A stretch of DNA of 13,514 bases. Source: Flavobacteriaceae bacterium. Lineage in GTDB: Bacteria; Bacteroidota; Bacteroidia; Flavobacteriales; Flavobacteriaceae. The translations under genes and the position numbers were made by a program. The DNA lies in contig JAUXCI010000036.1 of assembly GCA_030618945.1 (NCBI GenBank), positions 1 through 13,514 of the forward strand. The letters are read 5' to 3'. Positions 6,886 to 13,226 of this stretch are shown here, piece by piece (the first letter of the stretch is position 1; every line of letters starts with the position of its first letter). The notes under the pieces were generated by a model. The model was given only the letters and a program-made list of their open reading frames with translations, had not been told where the DNA came from and made no database searches.

Positions 6886-7473
6886 TTATTTTCCTTCTTG
6901 ACTAGCTTCTTCGGCTACGTCATCAATAGTTTGAGGACCTTCGTCTTCAGTTGCTTCTTTAGCTTTAGCTGCTGCTTCTGCCGCTTCCTTTGCATCAGAT
7001 TTTGCTTTGATCGCTACGTTTTCAGCTTCTACAACTGCCGCTTTACGACCTGCGTTTATCTCTTTTTCGGCATCGAATATTTTTGCCTTTGCATCTTCTT
7101 TTGCTTTTGCAAGTTTTCCTTCTTTTTCAGCTACTTTTGCCGCTTTTTCTTCTGACCAAGCTTGAAATTTCGCTTCCGCTTGCTCTACGGTTAAAGCACC
7201 TTTTTTTACGCCTCCTGCAAGGTGGTTCTTTAATAAAACTCCTTTGTAAGATAAAATAGCTTTTGCTGTATCAGTTGGTTGCGCACCGTTCTGAAGCCAT
7301 TTAACACATCCATCAACATCCAATTCAATCGTTGCTGGATTAGTGTTTGGGTTATAAGTCCCTAATTTCTCTAAAGATCTACCATCTCTTTTAGAACGTG
7401 CATCTGCTGCTACAACCCAAAAAAATGGTTTTCCTTTTCTTCCGTGTCTTTGTAATCTAATTTTTACTGACAT
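6886..7473 (-). CDS. rpsP: 30S ribosomal protein S16 with long C-terminal extension
   Basis: Component of the 30S subunit needed for its assembly. Residues 1 to about 85 are the conserved S16 fold, starting MSVKIRLQRHGRKGKPFFWVVAADARSKRDGR and with LEKLGTYNPNTNP. The remaining about 110 residues form an extension rich in Ala, Lys and Glu (for example AEKEGKLAKAKEDAKAK), likely a long charged helix or coiled coil, ending in an acidic tail. Typical bacterial S16 is 80-90 aa; at 195 aa this matches the longer form usual in Bacteroidota. A promoter and a leader of about 65 bases with two small hairpins precede it, and a strong terminator follows. It diverges from dnaE. Confidence 0.97.
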   Translation of the reverse strand: MSVKIRLQRHGRKGKPFFWVVAADARSKRDGRSLEKLGTYNPNTNPATIELDVDGCVKWLQNGAQPTDTAKAILSYKGVLLKNHLAGGVKKGALTVEQAEAKFQAWSEEKAAKVAEKEGKLAKAKEDAKAKIFDAEKEINAGRKAAVVEAENVAIKAKSDAKEAAEAAAKAKEATEDEGPQTIDDVAEEASQEGK

Positions 7474-7487
7474 AATTGTTTAAATTT

Positions 7488-7539
7488 TTAGGTACTCGAC
7501 CTAAGTTATTAATATTAAAATTTTTACTTTCTCGAAGTA
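7488..7539 (-). promoter_or_regulatory. rpsP 5' leader with two hairpins, possible ribosomal-protein leader
   Basis: The predicted transcript from about 7539 to the ATG at 7473 has two inverted repeats. TACTT/AAGTA lies at 7525-7529 and 7535-7539, with a 5-base loop. TTAGGT/ACCTAA lies at 7488-7493 and 7499-7504, with a 5-base loop. In the transcript both loops start with CGAG. Short paired leaders before ribosomal protein genes often bind the encoded protein for autoregulation. The hairpins are seen; the regulatory role is inferred. Confidence 0.35.
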
Positions 7540-7544
7540 GGCCG

Positions 7545-7552
7545 CAAAAGTA
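7545..7552 (-). promoter_or_regulatory. -7 promoter element of rpsP
   Basis: Minus strand reads TACTTTTG followed by CGGCC, an exact TAnnTTTG match. Transcription would begin near 7539, giving a leader of about 65 bases. The nearest TTG (complement of 7565-7567) is only 12 bases upstream, short of the usual spacing. Confidence 0.55.
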
Positions 7553-7739
7553 ATAAATATTTTGCAATATGAGACTTTATAGGAGATTAATTGTTGCGAA
7601 GGTTTCTTAACTTACTATTTGTTTCTTAAACAATTGCTAAATCAACCAATTGTTGATAAAATTTGGGAGAGGCCTTCCTTGAGAAAGCTTTGAATTAACT
7701 ATTTTTAACCCTTTAAATTCTTCCCAAAATAGAAGCTGC
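7553..7739. other. Intergenic region upstream of dnaE with small repeats
   Basis: GTTTCTTAA occurs at 7602-7610 and 7621-7629, 19 bases apart. A perfect inverted repeat ATCAAC-n5-GTTGAT lies at 7641-7657, followed directly by TAAAATTTG (7657-7665), which is one base too long for the TAnnTTTG element. No exact dnaE promoter was found, and no open frame of note is present. The repeats could be operator sites for dnaE, but this is a guess. Confidence 0.3.
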
Positions 7740-10700
7740 ATGTATTTGATTTTTGACACTGAAACCACAGGCTTACCAAAGAACTGGAATGCCCCTATCA
7801 CTGATACAGACAACTGGCCAAGATGCGTGCAGATTGCATGGCAATTGCATGATGAGTTTGGAAAGTTAGTGGAGCATCAGGACTATTTAATTCGACCAAC
7901 AGGTTTTAATATTCCTTATGATGCAGAGCAGATACATGGAATTTCAACCGACTTGGCTGCTCGAGATGGGCATGAACTCCAAGAAGTGCTTGATTTGTTC
8001 AATGAAGCATTGGGCAAAACCAAATTTGTAGTGGGTCAGAATTTAAAATTTGATCTAAACATTATGGGTTGCGAGTTTCACAGAATGGGTGTAAAAACTC
8101 AATTGGGAGAGATTCAAGTCTTGGACACTTGTACAGAAAAGACGGCATTAATGTGTCAGATTCCAGGAGGGCGTTATGGTAAATTTAAGCTACCTACCCT
8201 TACTGAACTTCATGAAGAATTATTTAAGGAACCGTTTAATGAAGCACATAATGCGACGGCAGACGTGGAGGCAACTACAAGGTGTTTTCTAGAACTGATT
8301 AGGTTAGGCCATTTTTCTCAAGAAGAATTACAGGTAGATTCATCATATTTTGTTGATTTTACGTCTTTTAATAAAGATGTGTTTTTACCCTACGGTCTTA
8401 AACACAAAAACCTGAAAAAGGAAAGTAAAAAGCTTAAAAATAGAGAACAAGAGTCAATAGATAAAAAACGAAAAGGAAGCGCAGTAGATCAGGAAGTACT
8501 TCAAAGCGCACAGTTTTCTCATCTACATAATCATTCTCAATATTCGATTCTTCAATCCACATCAAATATAGCCCAGCTGGTCAAAGCTGCTGTCTCTGCA
8601 AAAATGCCCGCCGTAGCCTTAACGGATTCAGGAAATATGATGGGGGCTTTTGTGTTTGTCAAAGAAATTTTAAATCACAATAAGCAGGCTTCCGATGAGT
8701 TGAAGCCAATCGTTGGATGCGAATTCAACGTTTGTGAAAATCATTTGGATAAAAGCGTAAAAGATAATGGTTATCAGGTAGTCATGCTGGCGAAAAGCAA
8801 AAAAGGCTATCACAACATGGCCAAAATGGCTTCTATCGCATTTATTGATGGGTTTTATTACATTCCCAGGATTGACAGAAAACTTGTCGAAAAATATAAA
8901 GAAGATATCATTGTGTTAAGCGGTGGTGTTAATGGTGAAATACCAAATAAGATACTCAATATAGGTGAAAATCAGGCAGCAGAGGCATTGCTTTGGTGGA
9001 AAGAGATATTTGGAGGCGATTTTTATCTTGAACTGAGTGATCATCAACAAGAAAATGAACAACACATCAATGAGGTTTTGGTTCAATTTGCTGAGAAGTT
9101 TAAGGTCAAACTTGTTGCTACAAATAATACCTTCTATCTAAAAAAGGAAGATTCTTCGGCACATGACATTCTTTTGTGTGTAAAGGATGGAGAGAAAATT
9201 GCTACGCCCAAAGGACGAGGACGAGGATTTAGGTACGGATTGCCCAATGACGAGTACTATTTCAAGGGACAAGATGATATGAAGGCATTATTTCAACACA
9301 TACCGGAAGCCATCATTAATATTCAAGAAGTCGTTGATAAGATTGAAATATTTGATCTCTCAAGAGAAGTGTTGTTACCGAAATTTGACATGCCTCAGGA
9401 ATTCTTTGATGTAAAGGATCAGGAAGATGGTGGTAAAAGAGGGGAGAATACATATTTGAAACACCTGACCTTTGAGGGAGCCAAGGAAAGATATCCTGAA
9501 TTGACCGATGATTTAAAGGAACGGCTGGATTTCGAATTGATGATTATTGAAAAAACGGGTTATCCGGGCTATTTTCTTATCGTTGAGGACTTTATTAGAG
9601 AAGCACGCCGAATGGGTGTTTCTGTAGGACCCGGAAGGGGATCAGCAGCAGGATCCGCAGTGGCTTATTGCCTTACAATTACAAATATTGACCCAATTAA
9701 GTATGACCTTCTTTTTGAGCGGTTTCTTAATCCTGATAGGGTATCTCTTCCTGATATTGATATTGATTTTGATGATGAAGGAAGACAAAAAGTTATCGAT
9801 TATGTGATTGATAAATATGGTTCCAATCAAGTTGCGCAAATCATCACCTATGGAACAATGGCGGCTAAATCTTCTATCAGGGATACTGCAAGGGTTCTAG
9901 ATCTCCCTCTGCAAGACGCGGATAGAATTTCAAAGCTTATACCTGGACTTAAGCTGCAGGATATTTTTGGTTCTGACGAAAAAAGCAAAGCGAAAGTAAA
10001 AGGTTTGAGAAGTGAGGAAAAAGCTAATGTTGATGAGCTCAAAGCCATCTCTGATGGCTCAGGAGTTGAAGCTGAAACAATTAAACAGGCCTGTCTACTT
10101 GAGGGCTCAGTAAGAAATACGGGTACACATGCTTGCGGTGTGATCATTACCCCTGAAGATATCACTAACCTCATTCCTGTAGCGACGGCCAAAGGAACAG
10201 ATATGTATGTCACCCAATTTGACAATGGCGTAGTAGAGGATGCTGGTTTGTTGAAAATGGATTTCCTTGGTCTCAAAACCCTTACCTTGATTAAGGATAC
10301 GGTAAAGATCGTCAAAGCCTTGCATGGAATAGATCTTATACCGGATGATTTTCCGCTTGACGACGATAAAACCTATGCCTTGTTCCAAAGAGGGGAAACT
10401 GTAGGGATATTCCAATATGAATCGGCGGGAATGCAAAAGCATATGAAGTCATTGAAACCAACTGAGTTTGCTGACCTTATCGCCATGAATGCTTTGTACA
10501 GGCCTGGCCCGATGGAATATATTCCTTCTTTTATTGATCGCAAACACGGTAGAGAAGAAATTGAATATGATTTGCCCGATATGGAGGGCTATCTTAAAGA
10601 AACCTATGGTATCACGGTATACCAGGAACAGGTTATGCTTTTGTCACAGAAGCTAGCGAACTTTACCAAAGGTGAGGCGGATATGTTGAGAAAGGCGATG

Positions 10701-11840
10701 GGTAAGAAAATTTTCGCCCTCTTGAACAAACTAAAACCACTGTTTATAGAAGGTGGGAAGAAAAATGAGCATCCCGAGGAAGTATTGGAAAAAATATGGA
10801 AAGACTGGGAGGCCTTTGCCGCTTATGCCTTCAATAAATCCCATTCTACCTGTTATGCTTTTATAGCTTATCAAACAGCATATTTAAAAGCCCATTACCC
10901 TGCTGAATACATGGCTTCAGTGTTGAGCAATAATATGAACGACATCAAGCAGGTCACCTTTTTTATGGAAGAATGTAAAAGGGCTGGTATTGAGGTTTTA
11001 GGTCCTGATATCAACGAATCTTATTACAAGTTTGCTGTAAACAAACAAGGTGCGGTTCGATTTGGTATGGGTGCCATTAGGGGTGTTGGAGAAGGGGCCG
11101 TAAACGCCATCATTGAAGAACGTAAGGAGAATGGAAATTATAAATCGATATTTGACCTGACAAAACGTGTTGACCTCAGGGCAGCAAATAAAAAGGCTTT
11201 TGACGGACTTGTTCTTGCAGGTGGCTTTGATTCTTTTCAAAATGTGAACAGATCCCAGTATTTTGCTCAGGATGATAGAGGGATCACTTTTATTGAAAGG
11301 GCGATACGGTATGGTAACAAATTTCAGGAAAGTAAAAATTCAGCACAGGTCTCCTTATTTGGAGAAGCTTCAGACGTTCAATTTGAGGAACCGGAAATCC
11401 CACCTTGTGAACCATGGGGCGTGATGGAAAAATTATCCAGAGAGAAGGAAATGATCGGAATCTACATCTCCGGTCATCCACTTGACGATTATAAAACGGA
11501 GATAAAATATTTTTGTAATGCCAGGGTCGATATCTTGCAAAACCTAAATCCGCTGGAAGGCAAAGAGCTGACTTTTGCAGGAATAATTACAGACGTTCAA
11601 CACAGAGTAAGTAAAAATGGTAAGCCTTGGGGCATGTTCACTTTTGAAGACTACAGTGACACTTATGAGTTCAGGCTTTTCAATGAAGACTACCTTAAAT
11701 TCAGGCATTTTTTGATTCCCAATACTTTTTTATACCTGAAAACCGTCATGCGCCGGGCCTGGCAAAACGGAGATATTAGGGTTCAGATTACTGCGATTCA
11801 ACAGCTGCAGGACGTGTTGAGCAAAATGGCCAAAAAATGA
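7740..11840 (+). CDS. dnaE: DNA polymerase III alpha subunit with N-terminal DnaQ-type exonuclease; frame ends before the C-terminal domain
   Basis: Replicative polymerase subunit, 1366 aa in this frame. Residues 1 to about 190 are a DEDDh 3'-5' proofreading exonuclease: D6 and E8 in FDTETTG, D105 in NLKFDLN, H170 and D175 in HNATADVEAT. A charged linker (about 215-250) leads to the PHP domain (HLHNHS at 261-266), whose usual TDHG is TDSG here (S297), so it has lost a metal ligand. The polymerase core has VGPGRGS near 630, catalytic D672 and D674 in PDIDIDF, and the third aspartate D841 in KMDFLGL. SHSTCYAFIAYQTAYLKAHYP-type sequence and the helix-hairpin-helix region follow. An OB fold runs from about 1273 (KELTFAGIITDV) to 1350. 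The frame stops at TGA 11838-11840 right after an A6 run, although the family's C-terminal domain continues in the -1 frame. No SD-like or promoter sequence is obvious upstream; the ATG at 7740 starts exactly at the first exonuclease strand. Confidence 0.95.
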   Translation: MYLIFDTETTGLPKNWNAPITDTDNWPRCVQIAWQLHDEFGKLVEHQDYLIRPTGFNIPYDAEQIHGISTDLAARDGHELQEVLDLFNEALGKTKFVVGQNLKFDLNIMGCEFHRMGVKTQLGEIQVLDTCTEKTALMCQIPGGRYGKFKLPTLTELHEELFKEPFNEAHNATADVEATTRCFLELIRLGHFSQEELQVDSSYFVDFTSFNKDVFLPYGLKHKNLKKESKKLKNREQESIDKKRKGSAVDQEVLQSAQFSHLHNHSQYSILQSTSNIAQLVKAAVSAKMPAVALTDSGNMMGAFVFVKEILNHNKQASDELKPIVGCEFNVCENHLDKSVKDNGYQVVMLAKSKKGYHNMAKMASIAFIDGFYYIPRIDRKLVEKYKEDIIVLSGGVNGEIPNKILNIGENQAAEALLWWKEIFGGDFYLELSDHQQENEQHINEVLVQFAEKFKVKLVATNNTFYLKKEDSSAHDILLCVKDGEKIATPKGRGRGFRYGLPNDEYYFKGQDDMKALFQHIPEAIINIQEVVDKIEIFDLSREVLLPKFDMPQEFFDVKDQEDGGKRGENTYLKHLTFEGAKERYPELTDDLKERLDFELMIIEKTGYPGYFLIVEDFIREARRMGVSVGPGRGSAAGSAVAYCLTITNIDPIKYDLLFERFLNPDRVSLPDIDIDFDDEGRQKVIDYVIDKYGSNQVAQIITYGTMAAKSSIRDTARVLDLPLQDADRISKLIPGLKLQDIFGSDEKSKAKVKGLRSEEKANVDELKAISDGSGVEAETIKQACLLEGSVRNTGTHACGVIITPEDITNLIPVATAKGTDMYVTQFDNGVVEDAGLLKMDFLGLKTLTLIKDTVKIVKALHGIDLIPDDFPLDDDKTYALFQRGETVGIFQYESAGMQKHMKSLKPTEFADLIAMNALYRPGPMEYIPSFIDRKHGREEIEYDLPDMEGYLKETYGITVYQEQVMLLSQKLANFTKGEADMLRKAMGKKIFALLNKLKPLFIEGGKKNEHPEEVLEKIWKDWEAFAAYAFNKSHSTCYAFIAYQTAYLKAHYPAEYMASVLSNNMNDIKQVTFFMEECKRAGIEVLGPDINESYYKFAVNKQGAVRFGMGAIRGVGEGAVNAIIEERKENGNYKSIFDLTKRVDLRAANKKAFDGLVLAGGFDSFQNVNRSQYFAQDDRGITFIERAIRYGNKFQESKNSAQVSLFGEASDVQFEEPEIPPCEPWGVMEKLSREKEMIGIYISGHPLDDYKTEIKYFCNARVDILQNLNPLEGKELTFAGIITDVQHRVSKNGKPWGMFTFEDYSDTYEFRLFNEDYLKFRHFLIPNTFLYLKTVMRRAWQNGDIRVQITAIQQLQDVLSKMAKK

Positions 11841-12058
11841 CCATTCAGCTTCCTATAGAAGCAATCAACGAGAAAAAAGTGGAATCTATTGATAGTGTTT
11901 TAAAAAAACACAAAGGAAGTCAGCACCTGAATTTTATGATCATCGACAAGGATGAAAAATTAAAACTTAACATGCCAAGCAGAAGTGCAAAAATTAACAT
12001 CACCAAGGAAGTAATTGAAGAACTAACTGAAAACGAATACAGCTTTAAGTTGAATTGA
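11837..12058 (+). CDS. C-terminal domain of DnaE in the -1 frame (separated by an A6/TGA junction)
   Basis: A 73-codon frame that starts at ATG 11837, overlapping the end of the long dnaE frame by ATGA. Its sequence has the pattern of the extreme C-terminus of DnaE proteins: IQLPIEAI, then a helix ending VLKKHKGSQHLNF, then DEKLKLNMPSRSAKINITKEVIEEL. The LKxLLxxHxG..pv.L pattern is the shared core of this region, and as I recall flavobacterial DnaE proteins end with MPSR...YxLN in one continuous chain. Joined in the -1 frame the product would read AKK-MTIQLPIE, which fits such proteins. This is therefore not a new gene but the tail of dnaE, either expressed separately by stop-start coupling, fused by frameshifting, or split by a lost A (real or sequencing error). 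It ends three bases before the stop of the convergent Rieske gene. Confidence 0.75.
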   Translation: MTIQLPIEAINEKKVESIDSVLKKHKGSQHLNFMIIDKDEKLKLNMPSRSAKINITKEVIEELTENEYSFKLN

Positions 12059-12061
12059 TCC

Positions 12062-13156
12062 TTAGTTATTCATAAAACGTGATAAAAGCAAGTGGAAATG
12101 ATGTACACCTTTTTCCATTTTTGGGGAAAATCGGCCTGCTTTATAAAATGAGGAAAGTATTCCTTTCTGGACGTTTTGTACCACAAATTCATCCTCAAGT
12201 TCAACATTGTCCAATCCATTTCCGGCTCCTTTACCCAATTTTTCAGGATCCTTTACATAACTGATAAATGAAACCTTGGTACGATTGATATCAATTGGGT
12301 GGACAATATTAACGGAAAGCCCCCATGGATAAAAATTGAACATCATATTTGGAAATACCCAATAATAATAGGCTGCAACATTTTTGCCGTAATCCACATG
12401 GTCTGGTGGCAAATCAAAAGTTTCAGTTCCCTCATCTGCAATCCCGATCTGAAGATTGCAGTGTTCGTAAATTTCGGTGGTATAATTGCCATAATCTAAG
12501 ACCTTATTCAATGCTTCATGAACAAAAGGAACGTGAAAACCTTCCAGATAATTGTCACAATACAAAGCCCAATGTGCATCGACGGAATATTCTTTTGACA
12601 AGGATTTATCATAAGAAAAATCGCCAATGGATAAGAATCCAACGCGTTCCATCATCTTGTCGATCACTTCCTGAAAATCAAATGAAGGGTTTAAGCCTGC
12701 GAATAAAAGAGCCCCCCATTGTTTTAAAGGAAACTTGTAAAGATGATCACAACTTCTAGGAAAATCTTTAGCATCCTTAAATTCTGGCATAAATTCAAAA
12801 TTTCCCTTAAGGTCGAATCTTCTGCCATGGTACATGCAGTTCAGTTTATTGGCAGGGCCACTTTTTAGAACCACCAGATTTGCTCTGTGGGTGCATACAT
12901 TACTTAGACAATGGATTCCTCCTTCTTCATCTCTGGTGAGCAACATTGGTTCTGTCAAGAAGTTATCCAACAGAACAAAAGGGTGAGCGGATTTTGTTTT
13001 TTTTAGAAGAGACACATCACCCACAAACTGCCAGGAGTTTAAAAACACCTTCTCCTTTATGACCTCAAAAATGCTTTTGTCCTTATAGAATGACGAAGGT
13101 AATGTATTGGCCTTCCTGATATCAGCGTCAATTGTGAATTGATTGTGCTTTGACAT
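12062..13156 (-). CDS. Rieske-type ring-hydroxylating oxygenase alpha subunit (choline monooxygenase/GbcA-like)
   Basis: A 364-aa non-haem iron oxygenase. The Rieske 2Fe-2S ligands are C88-T-H90 and C107-M-Y-H110. The catalytic iron site is in DNYLEGFHVPFVH with H198 and H203, bridging D191, and a likely third ligand D322 in VELEDEF. The spacing FHVPFVH and the overall length resemble the group that includes choline monooxygenase, glycine-betaine demethylase and carnitine oxygenase more than the classic naphthalene/biphenyl enzymes; the substrate is not determined. It would need a separate reductase, which is not in the window. The ATG at 13154-13156 (MSKHNQFTID) is preferred over the TTG at 13196-13198, which would add 14 residues and lies inside the promoter -7 element. 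It diverges from an amino acid/amine-type permease, a possible substrate importer. Confidence 0.88.
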   Translation of the reverse strand: MSKHNQFTIDADIRKANTLPSSFYKDKSIFEVIKEKVFLNSWQFVGDVSLLKKTKSAHPFVLLDNFLTEPMLLTRDEEGGIHCLSNVCTHRANLVVLKSGPANKLNCMYHGRRFDLKGNFEFMPEFKDAKDFPRSCDHLYKFPLKQWGALLFAGLNPSFDFQEVIDKMMERVGFLSIGDFSYDKSLSKEYSVDAHWALYCDNYLEGFHVPFVHEALNKVLDYGNYTTEIYEHCNLQIGIADEGTETFDLPPDHVDYGKNVAAYYYWVFPNMMFNFYPWGLSVNIVHPIDINRTKVSFISYVKDPEKLGKGAGNGLDNVELEDEFVVQNVQKGILSSFYKAGRFSPKMEKGVHHFHLLLSRFMNN

Positions 13157-13181
13157 AATCCTTTTAATTTTTGTATACTTG
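13150..13181 (+). promoter_or_regulatory. Possible promoter of the APC permease (TTG-N21-TATACTTG)
   Basis: TTG at 13150-13152 and TATACTTG at 13174-13181 are 21 bases apart. The second element differs at one position from TAnnTTTG. It predicts a leader of about 40 bases and overlaps the first codons of the Rieske gene on the other strand, so the two transcription units would overlap at their 5' ends. Confidence 0.33.
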
Positions 13182-13195
13182 TGATTAAATGTAAG

Positions 13196-13203
13196 CAAAA
13201 ATA
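13196..13203 (-). promoter_or_regulatory. -7 promoter element of the Rieske oxygenase gene
   Basis: Minus strand reads TATTTTTG, exact to TAnnTTTG, giving a leader of about 33 bases before the ATG at 13156. No TTG is found at 17-23 bases; the nearest are 11 and 26 bases upstream. Confidence 0.42.
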
Positions 13204-13226
13204 TTAATTTAAACCAAACCTTATTT

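Noticed and set aside
6898..7155. Phe/Cys-rich open frame on the plus strand that looks like a membrane protein
   Set aside because: It is the antisense of the Lys/Glu/Ala-rich S16 tail, where codons such as AAA and GAA read as Phe and Ser on the other strand.
9848..10442. Two overlapping minus-strand frames inside dnaE
   Set aside because: They are antisense to the polymerase core of dnaE, where the plus-strand motifs are intact.
11837..12058. Reading the 73-codon frame as an independent small gene of new function
   Set aside because: Its sequence pattern and position match the DnaE C-terminal domain, so it is reported as the separated tail of dnaE.
12349..12759. Open frame of 136 codons on the plus strand
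   Set aside because: It overlaps the catalytic iron region of the Rieske gene in antisense, and its composition is low in hydrophobic core residues.
13157..13198. 14-codon N-terminal extension of the Rieske oxygenase from a TTG start
   Set aside because: The TTG is part of the exact -7 promoter element, so it would not be transcribed; the ATG at 13156 is a better start.
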